Shown: in pieces, positions 23,476 through 34,399 of the stretch
Layout of the letters: each line of letters begins with the position of its first letter
Position numbering within the stretch: the first letter of the stretch is position 1
DNA from: Spirodela intermedia
Taxonomy: Eukaryota > Streptophyta > Magnoliopsida > Alismatales > Araceae
Length of the DNA: 64,000 nucleotides
NCBI GenBank assembly: GCA_902729315.2
Contig: LR746266.1
Span: forward strand, 3,358,759-3,422,758
Direction: 5' to 3'
Program-made: the position numbers and the translations under genes
The notes under the pieces: model-generated
Seen by the model: only the letters and a program-made list of their open reading frames with translations
Database searches by the model: none
What the model was told of the DNA's origin: nothing

Positions 23476-24944
23476 TCTAGATCTAAATGGGAGCAGGTAG
23501 ACGGAGGGGATAGGGGGAGAAAGAAAAGAGAAGGAACCGCCTCCAAAACCCTAGTAGGGCGAGGGCTGTTCGTAACAAGAACTACAAGATCGCGGAAGTC
23601 TGGGACCTCATCTGGCAAGAGATCAGATCTTAAACAATCACTGCCTCGTCCGAACGGAGGAGAAGGATCCGTCGCGGCCTGGGACGCCGCAGGCTTGTTA
23701 GATGAACACGGAGGCGGAACAGATCACGAGAAAGTACGACGTCCGCGCTTCCTTTAGGTACGGAGTCGAGAGAGACATCGCCCCCTCAGGAAGAGCTGTC
23801 AAACACAAGGAACACCTCAGGAACATGCGAGCCTTGGCCCCCCAATCGAGTGCATGAATGAAGAGAGCGGAGGAAACCCTAGGAGATCCGAGGTAGAAGA
23901 ACCTACAGGCTGGCTCTCACAGGCAAAACCAATGCAGCGAACAAGAGGCAGATGGAGACTGGAGATTCGGAGTCGCAGAACTTCCTAACCACCAGCAGAA
24001 GACCAGGCAATCGATCGCCGCTGCCGCAGAGGGGAAGCACGGAGAATGCAGAATGCAGACTTCCTCGAGTTCAGGAAGGCAAGGGGATTTGTTGGCAGGG
24101 GCCTAGGGAAGCGGATCCCACTTATATAGAACCAGCCGGAACGAGTAGGGCCGGGTCAACGACTCGGACACCCAGCCAATTCCTGTCCGATTCCCACCCA
24201 GCTCGTGCCTCGGAGAACTGGTAAGTCGCCCGCCGGAGGATTCGGGATCTCATCCTCACCCCCCCACCCCTCCGGCGGCGCCGCGGGAGAACTGGCATGT
24301 GAATTGCGCGGCGGAGATCGCTCACGCGCGCCTTCTCGTCGAGGGAGAAGCTTTCGGATCGCTCGTCGTACTGCGCGGCACGGGAGAAAGGGCAGTCCAG
24401 CGGGTGGAATGTGAGGGGAGTAAATGGGGGCAGTGCTCCCAGGGACGGCGGCGCTAATGGCTCGCTGGAGCTTTATTTTGCCCTTTCCTTGGCAGGTGAG
24501 CTTCCTCCGCGCAGTGTGACCTGCAGAGGTTGACCGTATTTTTACAGACGGGGAAGGTGGTGGGCTATTTCATTCGATCGGATTGAATTCTTACCTTGGA
24601 GTCAAGTCTCACGTCCATCATTGATCAGACGGTAGCGGAGGAAGCTCTGCGGTAAGGCGTTACGCCCAAAAAGTCGGGGCGGCGGCACGGCGACGAGAGG
24701 AGGGGGAACGAACTAGCCGGCCGGGGGGTTGTTGCTGTGGGGGGGTAAGGTGTCGATGCCAAAGCGTCATAGCGGAGCCCGATAGTTATCTGTGTGTCGT
24801 AAGGTCGAGGGTTCTTTTTGGATTTAGGGTCTGATCGACGTTCTGTCCGTTTTTTTCGTCTTTGTGTAGTCAATCTCGGGTCTCTTGTTCTTCATTCTGT
24901 TCTTGCGCCTTGTGGATCTCTGATCCTGCCGCAGAGTGGGTGAG
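23476..24944. other. Divergent promoter region between WNK (-) and FRIGIDA-like (+) genes
   Basis: About 1.5 kb, GC-rich, holding both start regions. AAACCCTA-like motifs near 23547 and 23876 resemble telo-box/initiator elements. Several open frames (23952-24224, 24205-24414) have no recognisable domain and are probably leader or chance frames. Confidence 0.5.
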
Positions 24945-27900
24945 ATGGCTACGGCGAAGTCCATCGCGGCCGACATCGAAGCCATTCCAGGGAAGAAGGA
25001 GAACCTCAGAAAGGCGTTCGAGGAGCTCCAGGCCCACTCCTCCTCCCTCGCTTCCTTCACCCTACGGTGGAAAGATCTCGAGGAGCACATAGCCTCCATC
25101 CAAGCATCCATCGAGGACCGCTTCCGAGAGCTGGAGTCCAAGGAGAACGAACGGTCTGTCACCTTCATGCCAGCACACGCCGCGGTTGCCCAACCCTCAG
25201 AGAAGGAGACGATAGTTCCGGTGATCGTAGAGGAAGAGCCAGAGGTGGACCCGCGTCCCGAGCTCAAGTCCTTCTGCCTCAAGATGGACGGTAAGGGACT
25301 TCTGCAGTTCATCAACCAGAACCGCAAGGATCTCTTGAACATTCGCAAAGAGCTGAACCGAGCAATCCGGGCTGCGCCCGACCCTGCTAAGTTGGTTATT
25401 GATGCTGTCGAGGGGTTCTACCCTGCCAAGGTCAGCGGAGAGGGACCCTCGGAAGGCGAGCTCCACGCGAACAGGAGGACTTGTACCCTCCTGTTGGAGC
25501 GCCTCCATGTGATCTCCCGGGAGATCAAACCCCTCACTAGACAGAAAGCAACGAAGCTAGGAAAAGAATGGAAGAAGAAGATGTCTCAGGATGGGGGCCA
25601 GAACTACGTGGAAGCCCTAGCCTTCCTGCAGCTCCTGGTATCTTATAACATCATGTCAGAGTTTGAGGCGGACGAACTCTTTAACCTTCTCATACCCATG
25701 GCCAAGCGGAAGCAGACCATTGCTCTCTGCAGGGATCTCGGTCTGTCCGAAAAAATGCCAGGTATGGAGTGCGAAAAACTGGTCCAATCGCCTGTAGAGG
25801 CATGCCTCCGCCTGTGTCCCCATGGGTGCTTTGAATTTATTTCTTTGATTAAGACTATGCACGATCAATTGAGGGTTTTATTACCAGTAGGTTTTCTTTC
25901 GGTGTCATAGCTAGGTGATGACTGGTGTACAGTTTGATTTTACTTTTCCGGTTCATGTTTCGTCTTCTCTTGGTGTCCATGGTCCATTAACTAGCATATT
26001 ATATCAGAATGACTAGATTTGAAAACCTTTAGTGCTGCAGAAGGAGCCCTTTCTTCAGGGAGCATGCTATCCCTACATGTGTAGTTTTATTCTCAAACCA
26101 ATCTAGATCCCATGCAATTTATGCAGATAGTACATTGTCATTTACCCTTCATTATCGAATCTAGTGACTAATCGCATTGGTCAATGAGCACATGTTATTC
26201 CTGGCTTTTCTGGAAGCTTTGTTGCTTAGATTTCTCTGGTTGGCGTATATCTCCTTGTTCTGGTGAATCTTTAGACTGGACGCGTTTCCCTCAAGTTGCT
26301 CTGCCCTTCATCCCCTTGTAGTGTAACGCATGACTCTATGCATCAAATTCTGTTGCAGAAAACCTACTGTCAGAAACTATGATCAGAAAATATTAGACAT
26401 TCTGTGCCTGCTTCAATACAGGCGTTCTTTTCTTTAATAGAGGATTCCCCTCCAATTCATTGCTTCACCTCGCCCTGCATACATTTCATCTGCTCGGGCA
26501 TCTCGTCCTCATCAATTCCACTAGGGCAAATGCCTTAACCATCCTTTGCTGTCGATTCATGCTTGTATTGGTATCCATTTGAGAAACGCTATTTGTCTTT
26601 GAACACTGGGCTTGCATTGTCTGCCTATCCTGGAAAGCTCCTTTATGATCTTGCTGCATCTGGCTCCACTACCTGTTCAAACTCCCAACCCTCTGTGAGG
26701 CCCAGCTGAATAGTTTGCAGTGTAGTGATCTGGGGCATCATTAGTTTCCCCACTCCAGAATGTCCCTAGATAAAGGGGTGGGACCAGCGGGATATTATCT
26801 GCTTTTTCTTCCCCTTTCTCACTTGTTTATGCTCCATTATATGACTAGAGGATTCGATCATGGCCAGAGGAAGGAGTCTATAAATCAGAAAATATACCGG
26901 ATCTTGTGTAAACTGTCACTTTGGCCTCCAATATTTTGGCTAATTTTGCGGCAACTACTTTGTATGTCATATTTTTATTCTATTGCAATATCTGAAATGG
27001 ATCTGCTGGATGGAAGCTTGATATCTAGAGACAGTGACTGTGCATCTATTTTTCATAGTTTTGAGCTCTTGATGGGGACCAGATCATAGTTCTCGGTTAA
27101 TCCCTTCAGAGATTGACGCACCCGCACCAGCCCCAGAGTATTAATGTTAGTCATTTAAGTTTTGCAAATATCAGGAAACCATTTCCGTTTAAGAAGGGCG
27201 ATGATCCATGCTTCTTTTTTTTTGTGTGGTTAATTTATGAGTTCATATTCGATCAGTTGAGATGGAAATCGCAACCCTCTTGGATGTCTTGTCTCTGTGC
27301 TTTCCAAATCTTGTGCTACACCTTTGTTCAACTGTGGTCTATCATTACTTGATGCCTGCCCTGCGATGAACTGATGTTTTAGTTATACTCATTTGGGATA
27401 CCATGCATGCATGAATGAATGATTGTCAGCAATAGTTTGACTTCTATCGTACATTTAATGTTGTCACCTGGAGTCGTCATTTTTCTTTTTCCTCACTTTT
27501 CTTGTAATTTTTTGATTATCTTGGCTGTTATATGGTTTAGTTCTGTCATCTTAAGAAACTATCTTCAGGACTGATACTTTTCAGCCACGCTGTTATTGTG
27601 CCAGTTGAATCCCTTGGCTGGAACTTACCATAATTGTCTCAAAGGACGTATTGACATTCTGATTTGCTCTGCAAATCAAATTACCTCGTTAGCTATGCCT
27701 TAAATCTGAAAAATCTCAGCCACTTTATATTTCCAACGTTTTGAAATATGCTCTTCTTTAATGTGTATTTCGGACACCTTCGGGATGGGTTCCCCCCCTC
27801 CTTTTAGATGCACCTTGAGGTGAAATGACCTGCAAGCATTGTTTGCTTGTGGCAGATTTTATCCAGAAACTGTCCAGTAAGGGGAAACAATTAGATGCTG

Positions 27901-28662
27901 TGAAATTTGTGTACGCCTTTGGCTTGGCGGACAAATTTCCTCCTGTGCCACTCCTAAAGGAATATATAAAGGAATCTAAAAAGATTTCTCAGGAAGTCCG
28001 TAGAAAGGGTAACAACTCAGCACAGTCACAGGTACGATTTCCCCGTTCTCCTTGTGGATTTAGGTGTCTGCTGTTGCACCTTTAAAGTTGCAAATGTCAT
28101 TATGTCGCAGAACGAGGCCACTGCCAAAGAACTTGCTGCACTAAGAGCAGTAATTAAAACCATTGAAGAATACAAGCTGGAGTCTGAATACTCTCCTGAG
28201 AGTCTTCATAAGCGTATCACACAGTTGGAACAACAGAAGGCTGAGAGGAAGCGTTCTGCAGCTAGCTCTGCTCTGACTAATCCCAAAGGACAGGCTCAGC
28301 AGTATCAAGCAAGTAAACGGCCTCGTCCATCAACTACGACTGCAACCGCTGTGGTTGCAGCTCACCCACCACCATCACATTTCTCACAGACTCAATCACA
28401 TCTCTCTTTGGTTGACCGCTCTCCGTTCATGGCTTCCACTGGACCATATGGTCTCGGCGGAAACAGCTACATCTATGAGCGTTCTAGCTCAGCATATGCT
28501 TCAAATCCACTGGGCTTGGGCGCTACTCGAAGCCCACCAAGGTCTCTGCTGTATCCAGATTCACTTTCTGGATCTAGTTTATATGACAGGTCAGGGGCAT
28601 ATGTCAATTACTCCCTGCCAGGTGGCTTGCCTCCTCAGTACAATTCGTCCCTGTACCGGTAG
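24945..28662 (+). CDS. FRIGIDA-like protein (FRL3/FRL4 type)
   Basis: Three exons, 24945-25761, 27856-28031 and 28111-28662, give 1545 nt (514 aa) with phase kept. The first intron is 2.1 kb. The N terminus (MATAKSIAADIEAIPGKKEN) is followed by a coiled coil to about residue 70 (FTLRWKDLEEHIASIQASIE). The Frigida domain reads LKSFCLKMDGKGLLQFINQN, ALAFLQLLVSYNIMSEFEAD and RDLGLSEKMPDFIQKL, the last crossing intron 1, then LDAVKFVYAFGLADKFPPVP and LLKEYIKESKK. A Lys-rich stretch (QQKAERKRSA) and a Tyr/Ser/Gly/Pro-rich tail (GPYGLGGNSYIYERSSS; PPQYNSSLYR) complete it. FRL proteins support FRIGIDA-dependent flowering control and other nuclear or transcription roles. The exact function of this copy is unknown. 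An in-frame GTG at 24936 lengthens the open frame, but the ATG at 24945 is the credible start. Confidence 0.95.
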
Positions 28663-30082
28663 TTCGTCAGTATGATACTTCATGCGTTGACTTGTAATTT
28701 TCACCTCTTTGGATTGTGAGACCTGACAATATTATTTTTTTTACACTGCCCAAAAGCGCTACTCATATTGTTCAGAATATTTTAATCGTTTCTGGGCTTA
28801 CTGTTGCTACCTTCTTTTCGGCACCAATCTTTTCTTCTTCTCTTTTTTTTTTTTTTTTTCCTTTCCAACTTGGATAACACCATGCTAAATTCCTGCTATA
28901 TATCTCGGTAGTTGGACAACTAGCCAGCCGTATCTGATGTGATTTTGTGTACTCTTCGAATAGTGAGATCCTTTTTATGTGAAGGAGCATCGCTTTTGAG
29001 CTATTAATTTCAACGTGTTGAATCCGTTCCTTGTATTATTGCCATTTAAGGTATGGAATGGCTGTCCTTGTTACCTTGAGCACAAGGAAACCCAACGTTT
29101 TGGGTGTCCTCTGTTGGACCTCAGTGAATTCTAACGATGAAAGGTTGTATGGAGATCATTCCATGCATGATTGTTTCCAATGGTTGCCCAAGAATGCGGT
29201 CATCCTGTGGTTCCTGTCAGTGTTCTCCTTACCTGTTTGTCATCTAGGGGGGATATTCTCGTATGGTGATCTCATCTGGCAAGTATAACGCTGGACAACC
29301 ATGCAAGATGCTCTGAAAGATCTTCTCCCAATTTGGTGCTCAATGTTTTCTGCCAGTGGATGTTCTGCGCTACTAGTTCATATGCTCGCTACTTCTCAGT
29401 GGTTCAGGCATTGGAAATATGATGCGAGCTCTAACATATTTGCTCTAAACTTGATTAGTCTAATAATTAGTGGAAGTGAACAAGCAGTGACAACCCTTTG
29501 GAGGCCGTTGAATAAGGTACGAACTGAAAAGACCATCCGAGAAGAGGATGACTGCCCGTCAGGTGATCGATTTGGAGTTTTTTCTTCGTGCTTTTATATC
29601 TTGTCTGAATTCTTTGTAACGCTCACTGCCCCAATATTCAGCTTCTCGTTTAGGTTCTCTTAACCCATGTTCCTAGTTTTTATTTTTTATTTTTTATTTT
29701 TTAAAGAAAATCTGTTCATGGCTTACCATCTTGATGGCACGTGCACTCCCCCCCAGTGGAAGGTACCCACCCTACTTACATATGGAGTTGTTTAGCGATC
29801 TTTGGCCTTTACAGCATAATTGATCCTTGGTGATAATGACTAGCATGGGGCTTCCATCTCACAAGGCCGGCAGCCGTAGGAATAAGAGATGATGATTCAA
29901 TGCATACCTGTAGAAGAACTCAACGAATGGATATTAGAAAACTCATAGAAAAAATTCTGCACATAAAATCTCAATAGAAAATTGGATCAAGAAAGACTTT
30001 TGTTACTATAAAAATAAAACATATTTCCACGCATGCATCTAATCAAGTGTAGATAAAGGAGCAATTCTAGGTGGGAACAGAG

Positions 30083-30121
<39 letters not shown>
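28663..30121. other. Intergenic, FRIGIDA-like 3' region and start of PUF array flank
   Basis: Open frames at 29031-29663 show no recognisable domain and are probably 3' leader or chance frames. From about 29910 to 30075 the sequence is homologous to the 3' flanks of the other PUF copies (32440-32680 inverted, 32800-32935, 36930-37090 and 44310-44470). Confidence 0.55.
30086..30121. repeat. (GA)n at the truncation point of PUF copy A
   Basis: About 18 GA units. The repeat sits exactly where the surviving exon-3 homology of PUF copy A ends and the PUF 3'-flank homology begins; exons 4 and 5 are missing there. Confidence 0.88.
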
Positions 30122-30128
<7 letters not shown>

Positions 30129-30440
30129 ATGAGAAATTAATTATCTTAGCCAGGACTTCCTACTTCATTCCTGCTGGTGCATGGTCGATGATCTTGACGA
30201 GGGCTGTCGCACCCCACACTCGTTCTTGGCAACGATCTTCAGGTTGGCTGTAGCCACAGTGTATATCAACTGGAGGAGCGTTTAGAGGGTGGGTTTCAAC
30301 GCCGTTGGAGAGGCATCGAGTGAAGAAAAAGATGAGAAATATGGGTTTCTTGAAAAACGAGCATCTTACACAGTGTTTTGCGAGTCGCTTCCTCAGAGGA
30401 ACCTGCAATCGTGACCTTGTCCTCCATGGGGTTGGCAAAG
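30122..30440 (-). pseudogene. PUF (Pumilio-like) pseudogene fragment A
   Basis: Minus-strand remnant of exon 3 of the array PUF gene. It opens with LIYTVATANLKIVAKNEC and continues, after an extra G in a G run (frameshift), as ALVKIIDHAPAGMK followed by a stop where the intact copies have the KHQLL or KHELL continuation. The intron before it matches the other copies, most closely that of copy E (GTGGTTTCAACG-like start). A degraded piece of exon 2 (about 30370-30410) follows. Exons 1, 4 and 5 are missing. It is not a functional gene. Confidence 0.8.
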
Positions 30441-30599
30441 CCTCCTAAGATAGCAAAGGTAAGTTTGCTGCAGGGTCAACTGTTCAACCCGGCAAAGAAT
30501 GCGCTGGGGTGGGTGTGTCTACCTTCTCAAATCTAGAAAGAAACAGGATTTACAGGTGAAGCTGAACCCCCAATTGTTGATAGTTGACTAAATATTAGC

Positions 30600-31420
30600 A
30601 ATTGTCCAACTATTTGACTATTGTACTAACAGTTTTGACCTTGAGCTGACCGTGCCGTTGACCTCTGACTAGGCTGACCTAGTTTACTGGTCTGACTAGT
30701 CAGGCCTGGCGGGTCTAGTTTGGTTCGGTCCGGTGAGCCCATGTTGGTTCGGATCTAGAATGGTTGGAACCGACGAGCGGGCTGCGGGAACCAGGCGGTC
30801 CGGAATGGGTCGGACCGGCAAGGCGGGGGCTGGTTCGGACCAGGCACCTCCGGGCTGTATTGGGCCGGGCAGAACTGGGCCGGATCAATTCTGCCCGAGC
30901 TGGGTCAGTTCGGTTCTGGCTGTTCCGGAGACCCGAACCGGTGGGGATTTAACCTGAACCGATAGAGCGGGAACGGGGGGAGGAAGGGATTGCGGCGGCG
31001 GACGGCTGTGATAACGGTGGCATACGGCGGCAGCGGCGGACGGACGACGGATGATGGCGGGAGCACGGCGGCTGGATGATGGTAGCGGTCGATGGCAACA
31101 GCAGAGGGACGACGGATAATTGCTGGAAGACGGCGGCTTGATGATGATAGCGGTTGATGGCGGCGGAGGAAAACGGCGACGGTGCTGGACAGTGGAGGGA
31201 GGGTGATAGACGGCGGATGATGGGCTGAGGACGGTGACAGGTGGCTGGCGGACAATGGAGAGACAGGAGATGATGACGGTGTGAATAAGTGACCCTCACG
31301 GCCTCTCCCTGGCGAGTGATGAGAGGTAAATCCTCTCAATTGATCTTCATCGTCTCTTCGTTCGTTCTAGGGCTACAAGAGGTTATTTATTAACCTCTCC
31401 GGTGTATAATAGCAAGAAAC
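30600..31420. other. GC-rich low-complexity insert inside the PUF array
   Basis: About 0.8 kb of GC-rich sequence. The first part (30640-30960) is dense in GGTTCGG/GGACCGG-type motifs. The second (30970-31260) is GGCGG/GATGATGG-rich with two related blocks starting near 31068 and 31130. A short palindrome (AGAGGTTA-x5-TAACCTCT) lies at 31378-31398. Open frames on the minus strand are Pro/Ser/His-rich and look like compositional artefacts. It lies between oppositely oriented PUF remnants A and B and may be a non-autonomous element, but I see no terminal repeats. Confidence 0.45.
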
Positions 31421-31553
31421 ATGTTTAATAAAGTAAAATATGTCTTAACGTGCTTGGGCCGGTGTGGAGTCGACGTAGAGGTGCTGGTCTGCTTCTTCGA
31501 TCCCCATCATGGTGCCTCTCCAAATGCGCTGAAACCCTCAAACGATCCTCTAG

Positions 31554-32310
31554 TTTATATACGTTGTAACTCTGGGCGATCTGAAGACCTTCGGCAATGA
31601 CGAGTAAGGGTGCGTCAGCCTCATCAAGATAATCGATCATGCGCCAGCAGCAATCAAGTATGAAATCCTGTCTAAGATAATATTACATTACCCGTGCCTA
31701 GCCTATGATCCCTACAGGCACAAGCGGCGACTTAGACTTCTTGAGTTTGATTGTGGTCATCTTCTTCCACCTCTTTTGCTTCCTGGCTTTTCTGGAGTCT
31801 ATAGATCTCTGGCGCTGGCTACAAAAACTATGCTGTCCACCATGTCTTTGATTTGGGGGAGAAAGACTACGAGGAGAGGCTTTCTTTGAAGCTGAGGAAC
31901 CACCTGTTGCAACTCTCTACGCAAAAAAGTGGTAGCCACGTCGTGGAGAAATGCCTGGCCTCCACTAGCGGAAGGCTCCTACTCGAGGCTCTGGCCTCGC
32001 ACAAGATGCTCCTCCAAATCGCTCAGAACTCCAACGGGAAGTATGCTGTTAATGCGGTATTGAGGATCTCAAAGGTGCACATCCATCCCCCTCAACCACC
32101 CTTTCCCCTTCTTCCTCTTCTTCTCATATTCCAACAACTCCAAAAACTGGGATGAAATATGCAGCTTAATCAACAAGAATATGTTGCCTCTTTATGCACA
32201 AACAGCGCCATCGCTGCTGCGCTAGAAGGTAGTGGAGGCTCTTAGGATTCATTTCTGGAGCCTCAAGCATCACCCTCATAGGAGGTACATATACAAGAAT
32301 GTCATAGATG
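31554..32310 (+). pseudogene. PUF (Pumilio-like) pseudogene B, inverted relative to the rest of the array
   Basis: Plus-strand remnant of exons 3-5. Exon 3 (from 31554) reads FIYVVTLGDLKTFGNDE, a stop, then GCVSLIKIIDHAPAAIKYEI and HYPCLAYDPY. The donor GG/GT is replaced by AG/GC. Exon 4 reads NYAVHHVFDLGEKDYEERLS, GSHVVEKCLASTSGRLLLEA and GKYAVNAVLRISK, but its acceptor CAG has become CAA. Exon 5 (from about 32207) has an in-frame stop, then KVVEALRIHFWSLKHHPHRR. The stop codons and two lost splice sites show it is dead. It is the only copy on this strand, so any transcript would be antisense to its relatives. Confidence 0.82.
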
Positions 32311-32439
32311 GGGGGGGGGGGGGCACAATGTCTCCATCAAAATGATTTATGTTGACTGAATCTCGTTATGGTCACCATCTCTTTCACTCGCTACTGATCG
32401 ATTGATAGGCTATTTGTTCTAGTATTTGTTTGTTTGTGA

Positions 32440-32935
32440 TCTTCTCACCTAGAAACTATTCTCCAGCCTCCGGTTAGACGCATGTGTGGAAATAGGTTTT
32501 CCCTTTGTAGTAATCTAATGTTTCCTGGTCCAATTTTCTATTGATGTTTTATTCGCAGGTTTCTGTAAGTTTCTAACATCTGTTCATTGAGTTCTTCTAC
32601 ATATATGGATGGCATCTACTCATATTTCTGTGACTACTGGTTATATGAGATGAAACCTCTACATGGTATTCATTATCACTATGTATCAATCTTACTGTGG
32701 CTGCTGGCTTTAATGACTACCAAAGAGAGCTTTCATCTCATATGAGTAGCAGCCACAAAAATAGAAGAGGATGCAATCCATCACATGTAATCAACAAACA
32801 AATGCTAGAAACCTACTGAAATCTGCATATAGAATTTCAATGAAAATTTGGACTAAGAAAGACTGGTTACTACAAAGAGAAAACTTATTTCCACGCATGC
32901 ATCTAACCAAGGATCAATGAAGAGTAGGTTCTAAG
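32440..32935. repeat. Imperfect inverted repeat formed by the 3' flanks of PUF copies B and C
   Basis: The left arm (32440-32680) and the reverse complement of the right arm (32735-32935) align along their length: GGTCCAATTTTC vs GTCCAAATTTTC, GCAGGTTTCTG-x-AAGTTTCTA vs CAGTAGGTTTCTA, and TGTGTGGAAATAGGTTTTCC vs TGCGTGGAAATAAGTTTTCT. The loop is only about 55 bp. It marks the tail-to-tail junction of the inverted pseudogene pair. Confidence 0.8.
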
Positions 32936-33005
32936 TGAGAGCAGAAGAAATATGACAAGCAAACACGTATGGCGAAAAATAGTGTCAATTGATCAGTAGA
33001 GAGCA

Positions 33006-33008
<3 letters not shown>

Positions 33009-33057
<49 letters not shown>
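33009..33057. repeat. (GA)n at the truncation point of PUF copy C
   Basis: About 24 GA units directly abutting the end of the exon-3 homology of pseudogene C, with the PUF 3'-flank homology on the other side, as in copy A. Confidence 0.9.
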
Positions 33058-33058
<1 letters not shown>

Positions 33059-34261
33059 CCCTGGGTGAGGCGCGCGCAATGTGATATTATCTCAGCCAGG
33101 AGCTGGTGCTTGGTCGCAGCCGGAGCATAGTCAATGATCTTGATGACGCTGATGCACCCGGTGCTTGTTCTTGGCGACTATCCTCAGAGAAGCCATGGTC
33201 GCAACATATATAAACTGGAGGAGCATTGAGAGGGTTTCAGCACCTTTGTAGAGTCATCGAGTAAAGAAAAAGATAGGAGGGGTCAGTTCTTGAAGAGCAT
33301 CGTACCTTCTTCTGCTTGCAGCTGAGGCAACTCAACCACTCCTTGATGATCCCACAACCGTACTGGTCTGTCATGAGGTTGGCAGCACCGCCGAAGAGAG
33401 CAAAGCTGAATCCGCAGATCAAGGTTGGCCACGGCTTGGCTAACAGGAGCTGTTGAACCCATTTCACCCTGCAGACAGAACAACGGGCTATTTTGTCCTC
33501 CGCCAAAGATGGAAAGGAAGTAAAAGGTAGACCCACCCCTGTGTGTTCTTTGCCGTCTCCAGCAGCTGCTTCTTCTGGGTGGAGTCTCTCATGGTATGGA
33601 GATTTTTTCTCATCGCAGGCCGAAATAACCTTGCGTACAAGGTGGTGGCCCACCTCGGCTGCTGGCCTGAAGATGAAGCACAGAAGTGCTCGTATGGAGT
33701 TGTTCACGCGATGCTCGTCCTTGCACTCTAGGAGGCTCTTCCAGTGCTTGCTGGTGTGCGCATCCATGGCTGCCAACCCCGCTAGCACCCGCAGGATCTT
33801 GTTCAGAGGCTGGGTGTCGAGGACAATCCGGTTGACAATTTCCATCAGGATCAGCGGCACCTCGGTGGAGGGTGCGAGATGTTTACGATCCTTATCCTCC
33901 TGAATGGCCTTCCAGAGAGCTAGGAAGCATAAGGGAAACCCAGGGGAGATGCCAGCCTCCGAAAGGGGTCTGGCTCTCGCAGGCATCTGGTGAAGCTGAG
34001 TCCCAGCTCGAGGAATCCACCAGGGAGATTGGGGTGTCCACCGCGAGGCGAAGTGAAGTCGGGGACCAGCGACTCCACCCAATGGGGTTTTAAACTGATC
34101 CCCCTCCACACGAAGATGGGAGGCGGTGCCGTCCCCATAGGCAGTGACATCAGGAGGTATCCCATGGGGGTGCCGTCACCTCTTGATCTGCCCCCATCGG
34201 AGCCGCTGCTGGCGTACAAGCTGCCGGCAGGAGGAGAGGAACCCATTGGAGAAGAACTCAT
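33058..34261 (-). pseudogene. PUF (Pumilio-like) pseudogene C
   Basis: Minus strand. Exon 1 starts at 34261 (MSSSPMGSSPPAGSLYASSG), closely matching copies D and E, but the frame is lost around residue 85. It continues in another frame as SPGFPLCFLALWKAIQEDKD and RVNNSIRALLCFIFRPAAEV, then VGHHLVRKVISACDEKK. A second shift falls before STQKKQLLETAKN. Exon 2 (about 33305-33477) keeps VKWVQQLLLAKPWPTLICGF and YGCGIIKEWLSC. Exon 3 (to 33058) starts FIYVATMASLRIVAKNK, shifts frame again, then reads GCISVIKIIDYAPAATKHQL. It stops at the (GA)n tract, so exons 4 and 5 are gone. With at least three frameshifts plus truncation, this is not a working gene. Confidence 0.85.
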
Positions 34262-34387
34262 CTGAGAAGAATTTCAATGGATGGCTGTGACAGTGGCGGA
34301 ACACGGCCAGGAGTTGCAGCGGTGGAGGATCAAGGGAGATAAGTGAGGGGAAAGAGCAGGAGAGCCCTGGGGAGAATAACTGGGGGG

Positions 34388-34397
34388 TTATATATAA
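34388..34397 (-). promoter_or_regulatory. TATA-like element of PUF copy C
   Basis: TTATATATAA about 127 nt upstream of the former start codon, at the position corresponding to the TATA boxes of copies D and E, within clearly homologous promoter sequence. Confidence 0.5.
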
Positions 34398-34399
34398 GG

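Noticed and set aside
24936-24944. GTG start extending the FRIGIDA-like frame by three codons
   Set aside because: Plant nuclear genes start at ATG. The ATG at 24945 is only nine bases further and is the natural start.
29031-29663. Two consecutive plus-strand frames after the FRIGIDA-like gene
   Set aside because: AT-rich, hydrophobic chance-like translations without a family motif. Better explained as 3' leader or intergenic sequence.
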